A stretch of DNA of 64,000 bases from Variovorax sp. Root411 (GTDB taxonomy: Bacteria; Pseudomonadota; Gammaproteobacteria; Burkholderiales; Burkholderiaceae_C). The stretch lies in assembly GCF_001425205.1 (NCBI RefSeq), contig NZ_LMDW01000017.1:42244-106243 (forward strand). Direction: 5' to 3'. Shown in pieces: positions 1 to 8,850 of the stretch. The translations under genes and the position numbers were made by a program. The notes beneath the pieces are model-generated. The model worked only from the letters and a program-made list of their open reading frames with translations, made no database searches and had not been told where the DNA came from. Each line of letters starts with the position of its first letter. Within the stretch, counting starts at the first letter, position 1.

Positions 1-1
1 G

Positions 2-145
2 CTGTCTCTGGCCAAAAGGGTGAGCTCGATCTGGAGCGCGTGCACCGGAGCGTCAGAGGACGAAGTCGAGGTTCTCGTCGCACTTTATCCCGCCAAATAC
101 GTCGTGCGTGGCGGTGAACGCCTGCCCGAAGCCCCTCGCGTTTGA
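2..145 (+). CDS. C-terminal end of a small protein, possibly tautomerase family (cut by window edge)
   Basis: An open frame enters from the left edge and ends at TGA 143-145, giving the last 47 residues of a protein. It looks coding: the tail runs through an Ala-Lys-Arg helix, an acidic SEDEVEVLV strand and a YPAKYVVRGGERLPEAP ending. The helix-strand pattern, followed by a glycine and a proline-rich tail, resembles the C-terminus of tautomerase-superfamily proteins, but this is inference from a short stretch and could be wrong. It lies 87 bp upstream of the SDR gene on the same strand and may be the preceding gene of that operon. Confidence 0.4.
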   Translation: MSLAKRVSSIWSACTGASEDEVEVLVALYPAKYVVRGGERLPEAPRV

Positions 146-232
146 GGGTGCGCAGCATTCGCGCATCAGCACACAGCCGATCTTCGCAGCCTCCGGGCCA
201 ACTCCGACTCACAAACAATCAAGGAAACTTTC

Positions 233-985
233 ATGCCACGCAAACTCGACGGCAAGATCGCAGTCGTTACCGGTGGATCTACGGGAATCGGGCTTGCCAC
301 CGCCAAGCGGTTCGCCAGCGAAGGAGCGCATGTCATTGTCACCGGCCGTCGGCAGGCCGAGCTCGACGCCGCGGCGTCCGAGATCGGCAACGCTACCGGC
401 ATCCGGATCGACTCATCGAACATGGCCGAGTTGGACGCGCTCTTTGATCGGGTGAAATCGGAAAAGGGCCGGATCGACGTATTGTTCGTCAACGCGGGCG
501 GCGGCTCGCTACTGCCGCTCGGGAATATCACCGAGGAACAGTATGACGACACCTTTGGCCGTAACGTCAAAGGCGTACTGTTTACCGTACAGAAGGCGCT
601 GCCGTTGCTGGCGGATGGCGCATCAGTCATCTTGACTGGCTCCACCGCTGCCAGTGGTGGCGCCAAGGCATTCAGTGTCTATGCCGCCTCAAAGGCCGCC
701 GTACGCTCATTCGCCCGCAATTGGATTCTGGATCTCAAGGGCCGCGGCATCCGGATCAACACGCTCAGCCCCGGACCCACCAAGACGCCAGGCTTGTTTA
801 ATCTAGCCGGCCCCGATGCGGAACGGCAGCAGGGAGTACTGGACGCCCTCGCCTCGCAGATCCCAATGGGCCGCGTCGGCGATCCGGACGAAATTGCCAA
901 GGCGGCGGTCTTCCTTGCTTCCGATGATTCAAGCTTCGTCAACGGTATTGAACTATTCGTCGACGGTGGCAAGGCCCAGATCTGA
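233..985 (+). CDS. SDR family NAD(P)-dependent oxidoreductase
   Basis: Classical short-chain dehydrogenase of 250 residues, the normal family length. The cofactor motif TGGSTGIG is at 13-20, the NAG motif near 87-89, and the catalytic Tyr150-x3-Lys154 (YAASK) is intact. The C-terminus ends in the usual VNGIELFVDGG substrate-loop/tail signature. The Arg pair after the second strand (TGRR) suggests NADP preference. The ATG follows AAGGAAACTTTC, a good ribosome site. It is followed 55 bp later by a BKACE-family gene on the same strand, so a role in oxidising a hydroxy-acid to the beta-keto acid used by that enzyme is plausible but not shown. Confidence 0.9.
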   Translation: MPRKLDGKIAVVTGGSTGIGLATAKRFASEGAHVIVTGRRQAELDAAASEIGNATGIRIDSSNMAELDALFDRVKSEKGRIDVLFVNAGGGSLLPLGNITEEQYDDTFGRNVKGVLFTVQKALPLLADGASVILTGSTAASGGAKAFSVYAASKAAVRSFARNWILDLKGRGIRINTLSPGPTKTPGLFNLAGPDAERQQGVLDALASQIPMGRVGDPDEIAKAAVFLASDDSSFVNGIELFVDGGKAQI

Positions 986-1040
986 AGATGGCGACGGTAG
1001 GACGAACCTGGCCATCTAACGCGGGTTTCCCTTTCGCAAT

Positions 1041-1964
1041 ATGAGCAAAGTCATCATCACATGTGCTGTCACCGGCGCGATCCACACACCCTCGATGTCA
1101 AGGCATCTACCGGTTACACCGGAAGAGATCATCGAAGCCTCGGTCGGCGCGGCCCAAGCTGGCGCCGCAATCATTCACCTGCATGCGCGTGATCCTGTCA
1201 CGGGCAAGCCGGATCAAAGCCCCGATGCATTCGCCCAATTCTTGCCGCAGATCAAGGCACGCACCGATGCAGTGTTGAATGTCACCAGCGGTGGCTCGCC
1301 CTACATGACGATCGAGGAGCGCATCCAGCCGTCAATGCGCTTTGCGCCCGAGGTGGCCTCGCTCAACATGGGTTCCATGAACTTCGCGCTGTTCCCGATG
1401 CTGGCGCGTTTCAAGGAGTTCAAACATGCCTGGGAGCGCGAGGCACTCGAAGCCAGTCGTGACCTGATCTTCCGCAACACCTTCAGGGACATCGAATACG
1501 CCCTGGCGCAATGTGCTTCCAACGACACGCGCTTCGAATTCGAGTGCTACGACGTGAGCCATCTTTACAACCTGGCGCACTTCGTCGAGCGTGGTCTGGT
1601 CAAGGCGCCGTTCTTTGTTCAGACTGTATTCGGGATCCTGGGCGGTATCGGATCGCATCCTGAAGACGTGTTGCACATGAAGCGGACTGCCGATCGACTG
1701 TTCGGCGATGACTATCGCTGGTCGGTGCTGGGGACAGGCAAGGATCAGCTTCGCCTTGCAGCAATGTCTGCCAGCATGGGCGGCAATGTGCGCGTCGGAT
1801 TGGAAGACAGCCTATGGCTCGGACGCGGCACTCTGGCCGAGAGCAATGCGGCGCAGGTGCTGCAGGCGCGCCAAATAATCGAAGGGCTCGGTCTCGAGAT
1901 CGCCAGCCCAGACGAAGCTCGGGAAATGCTCCAATTGAAGGGAATCGGGAAAGTCAAGTTCTGA
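1041..1964 (+). CDS. 3-keto-5-aminohexanoate cleavage enzyme family protein (BKACE)
   Basis: 307-residue TIM-barrel protein of the BKACE family (old name DUF849). Members condense a beta-keto acid with acetyl-CoA to give acetoacetate and a new CoA thioester. The Zn-binding pair His46 and His48 in HLHARDP is present, and the C-terminal VRVGLED carries the further acidic ligand (Glu255). The length matches the family. The actual substrate cannot be read from sequence because family members differ only in pocket residues. It is downstream of an SDR and upstream of an AraC regulator on the same strand, so it probably belongs to a small inducible catabolic unit. Confidence 0.9.
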   Translation: MSKVIITCAVTGAIHTPSMSRHLPVTPEEIIEASVGAAQAGAAIIHLHARDPVTGKPDQSPDAFAQFLPQIKARTDAVLNVTSGGSPYMTIEERIQPSMRFAPEVASLNMGSMNFALFPMLARFKEFKHAWEREALEASRDLIFRNTFRDIEYALAQCASNDTRFEFECYDVSHLYNLAHFVERGLVKAPFFVQTVFGILGGIGSHPEDVLHMKRTADRLFGDDYRWSVLGTGKDQLRLAAMSASMGGNVRVGLEDSLWLGRGTLAESNAAQVLQARQIIEGLGLEIASPDEAREMLQLKGIGKVKF

Positions 1965-2222
1965 GAGGGAACAGGGCTGACGTGTTTGCCAAAGCAAACG
2001 GCGGGGCATTGCCCTGGGCTCATCGCATCGCCGTTGCTGCAGAGCAGCACAAGGAGCCAAGGTGTAGGATAGAGACGCAAGCAATACGGTTGATTTGACG
2101 TCTGTCTATCTGTCGGCGGCTCTCCCTTCAAGGGGAACTCACCAGCAACTGATTCGCTTGCGAGGTCAAGGGAGAGGACGCGCCGCACAATGACGGACGC
2201 AAGGCCAAAGCGGAGGCAAGCA

Positions 2223-3092
2223 ATGCATGGCCACCTAGACGCACAAACTGAATATCGCGAGGTTGGGGGCGAATTCGTATCCGGCACCATTGTTGATTCG
2301 CGCACCACGCACCTTGAAGTCCTCGCACGCCGAGCGACCGGCCCAATTTCCTGGCGCTTTCGCCAACCGCGGCTCGCGCTGTTCTGGTTTCGCAACGGCC
2401 TCAAAGAGTTGAATCTGGAGCTCGACGGCCGCCGCATCCACTCCGGAATAAAACAAGGAACAAGCCTTGCGCTGTTCCCAGCCTCGACTTCGGTCGAAGG
2501 CGAGTTCGACGTCGCCCCGCACTTCGACTACACGGTGGTCTTCCTCGACCCGACCGTTGCGTCCGGCGCCGGCTGCCACTTCGATAGGCCGCTGATTGCC
2601 TTCGGCAACGAAGATCTGCAACGTGGCCTTTCGGTTCTATGCCGTGAGGCGCGCAATGCAGACAGCCTTTACGGGCTGTTCGCCGAGGGTTGGGCAATGC
2701 AGGCACTCGCCCTGCTCGGGCGCGTCAACGGCAACCCGGCAGCCACCGTTCGCCCGTCCGGGGGCCTCGCACCTGGCAGCTTGCGGCGCGTCATCGACTA
2801 CATCGAGGCCGACTTGTCGAGACCGTTCACGATCGATGGCCTGGCGGAAATCGCCGGCGTCAGTCCCCGGCATTTCATGCGGGCTTTTCGGGACAGTTCC
2901 GGGCAGACGCCATTGCGCTTTGTGTACGGCCTGCGTCTCCAGCGGGCCAAGGAATTCCTTTTGGATCCCCGCCGCACCGCAACTGAAGTCGCGCTGGAAT
3001 GCGGCTTCAGCCATGCTCAGCACTTCAGCACTGCATTCAAGAAGGCGACCGGCGTGACGCCGTCCGATTTCCGCAGGGCTGCAATCCGCTGA
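2223..3092 (+). CDS. AraC family transcriptional regulator
   Basis: Two-helix-turn-helix AraC-type DNA-binding domain occupies roughly the last 100 of 289 residues (LRRVIDYIEADLSRPFTIDGLAEIAGV through FSHAQHFSTAFKKATG, given here in pieces), after an N-terminal ligand or oligomer domain with no clear motif. The start at 2223 is preferred because GGAGG lies 6 bases upstream; an in-frame ATG at 2190 has a poorer site. It follows the SDR/BKACE pair on the same strand after a 258-base spacer and is the likely local activator. Confidence 0.88.
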   Translation: MHGHLDAQTEYREVGGEFVSGTIVDSRTTHLEVLARRATGPISWRFRQPRLALFWFRNGLKELNLELDGRRIHSGIKQGTSLALFPASTSVEGEFDVAPHFDYTVVFLDPTVASGAGCHFDRPLIAFGNEDLQRGLSVLCREARNADSLYGLFAEGWAMQALALLGRVNGNPAATVRPSGGLAPGSLRRVIDYIEADLSRPFTIDGLAEIAGVSPRHFMRAFRDSSGQTPLRFVYGLRLQRAKEFLLDPRRTATEVALECGFSHAQHFSTAFKKATGVTPSDFRRAAIR

Positions 3093-3206
3093 TGCGTCGC
3101 ACGGACTGACCAGGGCCGTTTCGGGAAACCGCGCCAGTTGGCCAGCTCGGGAGCCGGCGCGCCCGCGAACGATGCTTCGATTCTTGGCGGCGGAGGAGCG
3201 GAGAGC

Positions 3207-4091
3207 TCAGGCTCGAAATTCGCTGAGGTTGTCGGTCAACCACTCGGTCAACGAGCGAGGAACCTTTCCGGTCAGTTCCTCGACGGTCGACGTTGTTTCG
3301 GCGATCGTTGACTCGCGGAACATCTGGTCGAGGCCGACCAGAAGATCGGCTACCAATGGAGAAAGTCCGGCGCCGAGCAGCGCCTCTCGCTGCTCGGCAG
3401 GTGAGCGGTCGACATAGGTAACCGACTGCCCGAGCAGGCGGGCCAACTCCTCTGCCACCTGCTTCATGGTCCATGCGCGTGGACCAGATAGGTGGTACGC
3501 ACGTTGCGACGTTGGCTCGATCTCCTCAAGCAATGCGATACGGGCCACCTCGGCAACATCGCGGGTATCGATGAAGTTCACCCGGCCGTTCCCTGCTGCG
3601 CCAGCCCAGGAACCGGTGGCGATGTGTGGCCCCGCACGCTTGAGCACATCGGTGAACGTCGTCGGCCGCAAGACCGTAGACGCGATCGGCTGCTGTGCCA
3701 GATGCGCCTCGATCTGCATATGCCAAGCGAGGGGAAGAAGTCGGGTCGCAGGACCGAGGGCAGACAGCTTGACGATGTGCCGAACGCCTGCTGCGACTGC
3801 TGCATCGATCAACGCGATTTCGTTGGCGACCTGTTCGAGGGAGGTGCCATGCGCGATGAAGAGCCGGTCGACGCCGCGCAGGGCCCTGTCGAGCGTCTCC
3901 GCGCGTTTGAAGTCAACCTTGAACGTGGCCACCCCTTCAGGCAGTTGCGCCGGGCCGGATTGGCGCGTTAGTACGAGGAGATCGATCGGATCGTCGGCGA
4001 GCAATGCCGTCAATCTGACGCCAACGCGTCCTGTTGCACCCGCAATGGCAATCCGGGGTCTTTTGGGATTGGAGTTCAAGTGGTCGAGCAT
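3207..4091 (-). CDS. NmrA-like NAD(P)-binding protein
   Basis: 294-residue atypical SDR of the NmrA/TMR type. The N-terminal Rossmann motif AGATGRVG follows the first strand, and the NmrA-like middle has RPTTFTDVL and a DTRDVAEVA segment. There is no YxxxK catalytic pair, as usual for this group, which binds NADP(H) as a redox sensor or acts as a quinone reductase. I chose the Met at 4091 because the upstream part (to 4133) runs through the predicted TetR operator. It is divergent from a TetR gene and is probably its main target. Confidence 0.82.
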   Translation of the reverse strand: MLDHLNSNPKRPRIAIAGATGRVGVRLTALLADDPIDLLVLTRQSGPAQLPEGVATFKVDFKRAETLDRALRGVDRLFIAHGTSLEQVANEIALIDAAVAAGVRHIVKLSALGPATRLLPLAWHMQIEAHLAQQPIASTVLRPTTFTDVLKRAGPHIATGSWAGAAGNGRVNFIDTRDVAEVARIALLEEIEPTSQRAYHLSGPRAWTMKQVAEELARLLGQSVTYVDRSPAEQREALLGAGLSPLVADLLVGLDQMFRESTIAETTSTVEELTGKVPRSLTEWLTDNLSEFRA

Positions 4092-4114
4092 GTCTGCGCC
4101 TGCTAGAAGTATCA

Positions 4115-4153
4115 TGGAACGAACGGTCCACATATCTTGGAACGATTATTCCA
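4115..4153. promoter_or_regulatory. Twin operator between NmrA-like gene and TetR gene
   Basis: Two 16-base imperfect palindromes, TGGAACGAACGGTCCA at 4115-4130 and TGGAACGATTATTCCA at 4138-4153, share TGGAACGA-N4-TCCA. They start 23 bases apart, about two helical turns, on the same face. They sit in the only gap between the divergent NmrA-like gene (start 4091) and the TetR gene (start 4175), the place expected for an autoregulated TetR operator. Confidence 0.65.
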
Positions 4154-4174
4154 GCTTGTCAAAGGTTTTTTCAA

Positions 4175-4759
4175 ATGAGCGGAAAGCCACAGTACGACGA
4201 AGGTGCCGTCATCGATGCCGCCGTGGATGCCTTCTGGCGTCACGGATACGCGGCCACGACGATCAATGTGCTGACGGAAGCGACCGGACTGTCGCGTTCA
4301 AGCCTTTACCAACGTTTTCAGGACAAGGATGGCCTGTTCCAGATCGCACTTGCAACCTATACGGATCGGGTGCTGCGCAGGATGAAGTCGTACGAGAGCG
4401 GCAGTGCGCGTGCGCGGCTCGAGGCACTGCTGCGCGGGCTGCTGCCCATGGGGTCCCGTCGGCCGCCGGGTTGCCTGCTCGCAAGAAGTTGTGCCGAGCT
4501 GGTCGATCTGCCGCCGGAAGGACGGAAAGCAGCAATCTCGGGTATGAGCCAGCAGCGCAATCTGCTCGAAGGTCTGCTTCGAGAAGCAATTGCAGTTGGA
4601 GAACTGCCCCGTGGGGCAGATGTCGCCGCGCTGGCTTGGTATTTTCTCGGGGTGATGCAAGCGATCTTGGATTTACCGCAGGCGGGTGCTACCAGGAGCG
4701 AATTGGACCGGATGATCGCTGTTGCAATGTTGGCGTGGCCGGCGGCTACGCACTCGTAG
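4175..4759 (+). CDS. TetR/AcrR family transcriptional regulator
   Basis: 194-residue TetR regulator. The N-terminal helix-turn-helix spans about residues 10-50 (AVIDAAVDAFWRHGYAATT, then a recognition helix GLSRSSLYQRFQDKDGLF). The C-terminal part contains a PPGCLLARS segment, typical of the subfamily that controls divergent NmrA/SDR genes and responds to electrophiles or quinones. The frame is open further upstream, but MSGKPQ at 4175 is the sensible start because upstream sequence is the operator region. It is transcribed away from the NmrA-like gene. Confidence 0.88.
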   Translation: MSGKPQYDEGAVIDAAVDAFWRHGYAATTINVLTEATGLSRSSLYQRFQDKDGLFQIALATYTDRVLRRMKSYESGSARARLEALLRGLLPMGSRRPPGCLLARSCAELVDLPPEGRKAAISGMSQQRNLLEGLLREAIAVGELPRGADVAALAWYFLGVMQAILDLPQAGATRSELDRMIAVAMLAWPAATHS

Positions 4760-4779
4760 AACTCGCCTTTGCCGTCGCC

Positions 4780-5670
4780 TTAAAGCTCAGGCAACTGACC
4801 AGCGCGCCAGGCGGCGCCCATGGCATCGCTGTAGGCAACGGTTTGCTGGCGCTGCGTGCCGAGCAGCTCACTGCCCAAGGTCATCACATCACCGGCCTTC
4901 AGGAACACAGGCGGCTTCTGGCCGAGACCGACACCCGGCGGCGTACCGGTTGGAATCACGTCGCCGGGCTGAAGCGCCATGAAGCGGCTGAGATAAGACA
5001 CGATGGTTGCAACGCCGAAAATCTGCGTACGGGTGTTGCCGGTCTGCCGGCGAGTTCCGTTCACGTCGAGCCAGAGGTCGATGTTCTGCGGGTCCGGCAC
5101 TTCATCGGCCGTCAGCAGCCAGGGGCCGATCGGCGCATAGCCGAGGTAGCTTTTGCCTTTGGTCCACTGGCCTTCCATTTCGATTTGCCAGGCACGTTCC
5201 GACACATCGTTGCAAAGGCAGTAGCCGGCCACATATTGCAACGCTTCTGCTTCGCTGACATGCCAGGCCGGACGACCGATCACGATAGCGAGTTCGACTT
5301 CCCAATCAAGCTTGCCTGAGCCGGGTGCGACGATGACCGGGTCGTTGGGGCCAGCCAGCGCGCTGGTGTGCTTGTTAAAGACAATCGGCTGTGTGGGAAT
5401 CGGCGTGTTGGTTTCTGCCGCATGGTCGGAATAGTTGAGGCCGATGCAAACCACATTCGGAACCTGGCCCACGCAGGGGCCGAGCCGTGTATCGGAGGGC
5501 ATGGCGGGCAAGCTCGACGTATCGAGGGCGCGCAGCCTTGCAAGGCTCTCGGGCGAAAGCGTTGGCCCGTGAATGTCGCTTACTACGGAAGACAAATCGC
5601 GCAAGATGCCTTGTGCATCAACGAGGCCGGGTTTTTCAGAGCCACGGGGGCCGAATCGAACGAGACGCAT
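4780..5670 (-). CDS. Fumarylacetoacetate hydrolase family protein
   Basis: 296-residue FAH-fold enzyme. The signature GLNYSDHAAE begins near residue 77; metal ligands Glu124 and Glu126 (DWEVELA) and Asp155 (CNDVSER) are present, as is the GTPPGVG loop near residue 254. Such proteins hydrolyse or decarboxylate acylpyruvates, or dehydrate 2-keto-3-deoxy sugar acids, with Mg2+. AAGGA lies ahead of the ATG. It is the last gene of a minus-strand set (IclR, hydratase, FAH), so it likely acts after the hydratase on a keto-acid intermediate. The exact substrate is unresolved. Confidence 0.9.
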   Translation of the reverse strand: MRLVRFGPRGSEKPGLVDAQGILRDLSSVVSDIHGPTLSPESLARLRALDTSSLPAMPSDTRLGPCVGQVPNVVCIGLNYSDHAAETNTPIPTQPIVFNKHTSALAGPNDPVIVAPGSGKLDWEVELAIVIGRPAWHVSEAEALQYVAGYCLCNDVSERAWQIEMEGQWTKGKSYLGYAPIGPWLLTADEVPDPQNIDLWLDVNGTRRQTGNTRTQIFGVATIVSYLSRFMALQPGDVIPTGTPPGVGLGQKPPVFLKAGDVMTLGSELLGTQRQQTVAYSDAMGAAWRAGQLPEL

Positions 5671-5722
5671 GGGGAATCCTTTTGGGTTTTAAGAATATGT
5701 ATTCAGGTTTGAGGCCGCGTTG

Positions 5723-6562
5723 TCAAAGCTGCTCGAGCGTCAGCGCAAGCTCACCGAAGTTGCCATAGCGAAGCACGGCGGGACGCTTGAACGGTAGGTC
5801 AATCGCCCCCGCAAATGAGCCGGTGATGACTGCCTGCCCGACCTCCAGACCCGTGCCCTGGCTGCGCAGGAACTCGGCAAGCCAGTAAAGAGGCAAGCGC
5901 GCGTCGCCGTTGGGATGGCTGGCTGCAAATGTGATGTCGTCATGGCCCTGTACCGAGAGTGCAATCTCGAAGGGGCCAGGAAAGGGCTCCTGCGCAAAGT
6001 CCATGACGACAGTCGGCCCTAGCACCACGCTTTGGTGCCACAGGCTGTCGGCCATCAGTTCAGGGCCGCTGGCATCTGCAGCATCGTCATAGCGACAACC
6101 GAGCACCTCGACCGCCAGCCGCACGCTGCCGATGGCGGCGTTGACATCGGCAGGGGTGTAGGGGGTGGCCCGTGGCGGCAGGCTTTGCTTGAGCTCGAAT
6201 GCCAGTTCGGGTTCGATGCGCGCTGCGCCTGTCGGTCCGGCAGGTGCGGCAGCCATGCCGCCCGATGGCCTTGCATCATGCAGCGCGGCGGCGACCCAGC
6301 GATCGCCCGGGGGCAACCCGCATTTCCAGCCGATGACGGGGCTGCCACGCAGTTCGCTGATTCGCCGCTGGATGCGCCAACCGTCTTCCGGCGTCGCAGG
6401 ACGCAAGCCGGCTTCCAGCCTTGCACCGAGGCGACCCGACGACTGAAGTGCGTGCAGGTAGCGCGCGGCGGCCTCGATGGCGATCGGCTCCATGCTGAAC
6501 TCGTCGCAAGTCGAAAAAGCGCCGGTCGCGCTTTTGGCGCTCTCGATCTGGATACCGTTCAT
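5723..6562 (-). CDS. 2-keto-4-pentenoate hydratase family protein
   Basis: 279-residue member of the hydratase/decarboxylase branch of the FAH superfamily (MhpD/DmpE/DmpH type). The N-terminal helical part has the GW(R)IQRRISELRG-like substrate-binding region followed by GWKCGLP, and the metal-site segment IEPELAFEL is visible. These enzymes add water to 2-hydroxypenta-2,4-dienoate or decarboxylate 4-oxalocrotonate. AAGGAAACAGACAG precedes the ATG at 6562; a second in-frame Met lies at 6493. It is between the IclR gene and an FAH gene on the same strand, which fits the lower half of an extradiol ring-cleavage or sugar-acid route. Confidence 0.85.
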   Translation of the reverse strand: MNGIQIESAKSATGAFSTCDEFSMEPIAIEAAARYLHALQSSGRLGARLEAGLRPATPEDGWRIQRRISELRGSPVIGWKCGLPPGDRWVAAALHDARPSGGMAAAPAGPTGAARIEPELAFELKQSLPPRATPYTPADVNAAIGSVRLAVEVLGCRYDDAADASGPELMADSLWHQSVVLGPTVVMDFAQEPFPGPFEIALSVQGHDDITFAASHPNGDARLPLYWLAEFLRSQGTGLEVGQAVITGSFAGAIDLPFKRPAVLRYGNFGELALTLEQL

Positions 6563-6637
6563 CTGTCTGTTTCCTTGTGTCGACTGAAATTGCCTGTCGG
6601 GTCTGTAAGCCTCATGCGGCGTTTTTCCGCCGGGCTG

Positions 6638-7423
6638 TCACCCCTGGGGCCAGACCAAGCCCAGCGTGCCGCTCGCCTGTTGCAGCAGGGCGTGAAACTC
6701 CGCGTCGCGCTCGGCGCCCATGCGCAGCAGAGGGCCGGCGATGCTGATCGTGCCCAGCACGCGCTGGCTTTCGGGCTCGCGCACTGCTGTCGCAATCGCT
6801 TTCACGCCGGGCTCTGCCTCTTCAACTGCCAGCCCGTAACCGCGGGCGCGGGTCACGTCCAGTTCGCGCAGCAGTTCATCAATGGTGTGCATCGCACGCG
6901 GACCGGCGAGTTTGCCGGGAGCGGCCGGCTGGCCCAAGCCGTTTTGCAATGCCAGCCGGGTCGCCGCTTCGTTGCTCATCGTGGCCAGCCACGCCTTGCC
7001 ATTGGCGGTGGTGTGCAGCACTGGCCGGCCATTGAGTGCCGGCTGGTACATCAGGCCGGGCGGCGCACCCTGGGCCGATGCGAACCAGTGCAGCGCGTCG
7101 CCCTGCACAACGGTCAGCCGCACCAGCTCGCCGCAGCGCCTGGCCGCCTCATCGAGCACGGGCTGCACGATGCCAGGCAAGCCAGTGCCGCGCAGATATT
7201 GCTGGCCCAGCAACGCAAGCTTCAGCGTCAGGCGATAGCGGTCGGTTTCGGCATCCTGCTCAATCCATCCGAGCGTGGCCATTTCCGCCAGCAGCCGATG
7301 CGCCGGGCCTTTTTGCAGGTCCAGTGCAGTCGCAATGTCAGACAGGCGCCGCCATTGGCCCTCTACCGCCAGCAGTTCGATGACTTCGAGGCACCTCTCC
7401 AATAAACCCTTGACAAGCCGCAT
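6638..7423 (-). CDS. IclR family transcriptional regulator
   Basis: 261 residues with an N-terminal winged helix (CLEVIELLAVEGQWRRLSDIA, then a DLQKGPAHRLLAEM recognition region) and the C-terminal IclR effector domain (GRPVLHTTANGKAWLA, RARGYGLAVEEAEPGVKAIA). It lies between the minus-strand hydratase/FAH pair and the divergent plus-strand FAH/UxaA pair, so it probably controls both directions. The ribosome site is weak; ATG 7423 is the only good start. Confidence 0.9.
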   Translation of the reverse strand: MRLVKGLLERCLEVIELLAVEGQWRRLSDIATALDLQKGPAHRLLAEMATLGWIEQDAETDRYRLTLKLALLGQQYLRGTGLPGIVQPVLDEAARRCGELVRLTVVQGDALHWFASAQGAPPGLMYQPALNGRPVLHTTANGKAWLATMSNEAATRLALQNGLGQPAAPGKLAGPRAMHTIDELLRELDVTRARGYGLAVEEAEPGVKAIATAVREPESQRVLGTISIAGPLLRMGAERDAEFHALLQQASGTLGLVWPQG

Positions 7424-7430
7424 TTGAAGA

Positions 7431-7445
7431 AACAGAATTCTTGTT
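7431..7445. promoter_or_regulatory. Probable IclR operator
   Basis: AACAGAATTCTTGTT forms a near-palindrome centred on GAATTC, eight bases upstream of the IclR start and in front of the divergent FAH/UxaA operon. Only one copy was found, so the assignment is tentative. The rest of the 7424-7650 spacer shows no gene. Confidence 0.4.
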
Positions 7446-7650
7446 GGAACAAAGTTACTTTAACGTCACGCAAGACAAGTGTCAATCCTTTCGCAAAAGA
7501 CATCGGCCTGAAAACCGAAGCCAATCATCGAAGGGAACAACACCCGTGCCGATCACCCGCGCATTGCTTTTCGCGGCCCATTGAAGGTGCGGTGTACCTG
7601 GTGCATGCCGGCCAGCCCCAACTCACGAAAAAATAAGGCAGAGAGTTTCC

Positions 7651-8823
7651 ATGTCACTCGATCTTTCCTGCACCCTGCCGGACGACGCCGCCGATGCGCT
7701 GCTGATTGGCAGACTCTGGCAGCCCGGCATCGGCCCGACGGTGGTCGCTTGCCATGACGGCATGCTGCTCGATCTGTCGGGGCTGGGCGCCACCGTCAGT
7801 CAATTGCTGGAAATGCCCCATGTGGCGGGCGCCGTGCGCGCCGCCTTGCCGACGGCAACCCCGCTGGCACCGCTCGCCAGGGTGCTGGCCAACTCCGACG
7901 AGGCCCTGCGGGACGAATCGCATCCGTGGCTGCTGGCTCCGTGCGACCTGCAAGTCGTCAAGGCCAGCGGCGTGACCTTTGTCGCCAGCCTGCTGGAACG
8001 CGTGATCGAAGAGCAGGCGCGCGGCGATGCTTCGCGTGCCCAGGCGATCCGCACGGCGCTGTCGAGCATCCTGGGCGACAACCTGACCGGCATCGTGCCC
8101 GGCTCGGACGAGGCTGCGCGTGTCAAACAGGTCTTGATCGAGCAGGGTGTCTGGTCGCAATACCTCGAAGTCGGCATCGGCCCGGATGCCGAAATCTTCA
8201 CCAAAGCGCCGGTGCTGTCGGCGGTGGGCACCGGCGCGCAGGTCGGCATTCATGCGGAGTCGAAGTGGAATAACCCCGAGCCCGAGGTGGTGCTTGCAAT
8301 CAACAGCAGCGGCGCGGCCGTCGGCGCGGCGCTGGGCAACGATGTGAATCTGCGCGATTTTGAAGGGCGCAGCGCCCTGCTGCTCGGCAAGGCCAAGGAC
8401 AACAACGCGTCGTGCGCGATCGGCCCCTTCATCCGGTTGTTCGATGCGGGGTTCACGATCGACGATGTGCGCCGCGCCGATCTCGCGATGCGGGTCGACG
8501 GCCCCGAAGGCTTCACCATGCACGGTGCCAGTTCGCTGGCCAAGATCAGCCGCGATCCGCTCGACATCGTGGCGCAGGTGATCGGCCCGAATCACCAGTA
8601 CCCCGACGGCTTCATGCTGTTTCTGGGCACGATGTTTGCGCCGACGCAAGACCGCCACGGGCCCGGCCTTGGCTTTACCCATGAAGTGGGCGACGTGGTG
8701 CGCGTGGCCACACCCCGGCTCGGCACGCTGGTCAACCGCGTCAACCACTGCAGCAGCATCGCGCCCTGGAGCTTCGGCATCACTGCGCTGATGGGCAATC
8801 TGGCGCAGCGCGGGCTGCTCTGA
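7651..8823 (+). CDS. Fumarylacetoacetate hydrolase family protein, long form
   Basis: 390-residue FAH-fold protein, longer than the 4780-5670 paralogue because of an extended N-terminal domain of about 110 residues. The catalytic C-terminal half has NPEPEVVLAINSSG with the metal-binding acidic residues, GNDVNLRDFEGRSALLLGKAKD and the GLGFTHEVGDVV region. Related long FAH proteins act as 2-keto-3-deoxy sugar-acid dehydratases or sit beside UxaA-family dehydratases. Here the next gene, 27 bases downstream, is UxaA-like, which supports a sugar-acid role. GAGAG lies before the ATG. Confidence 0.85.
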   Translation: MSLDLSCTLPDDAADALLIGRLWQPGIGPTVVACHDGMLLDLSGLGATVSQLLEMPHVAGAVRAALPTATPLAPLARVLANSDEALRDESHPWLLAPCDLQVVKASGVTFVASLLERVIEEQARGDASRAQAIRTALSSILGDNLTGIVPGSDEAARVKQVLIEQGVWSQYLEVGIGPDAEIFTKAPVLSAVGTGAQVGIHAESKWNNPEPEVVLAINSSGAAVGAALGNDVNLRDFEGRSALLLGKAKDNNASCAIGPFIRLFDAGFTIDDVRRADLAMRVDGPEGFTMHGASSLAKISRDPLDIVAQVIGPNHQYPDGFMLFLGTMFAPTQDRHGPGLGFTHEVGDVVRVATPRLGTLVNRVNHCSSIAPWSFGITALMGNLAQRGLL

Positions 8824-8850
8824 TCAACACCAAGGCGATACCAAGGTTCC

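Noticed and set aside
3466..5319. 617-residue open frame on the plus strand
   Set aside because: Runs antisense to the NmrA-like gene, through the TetR gene in another frame and antisense to the FAH gene; no coherent domain.
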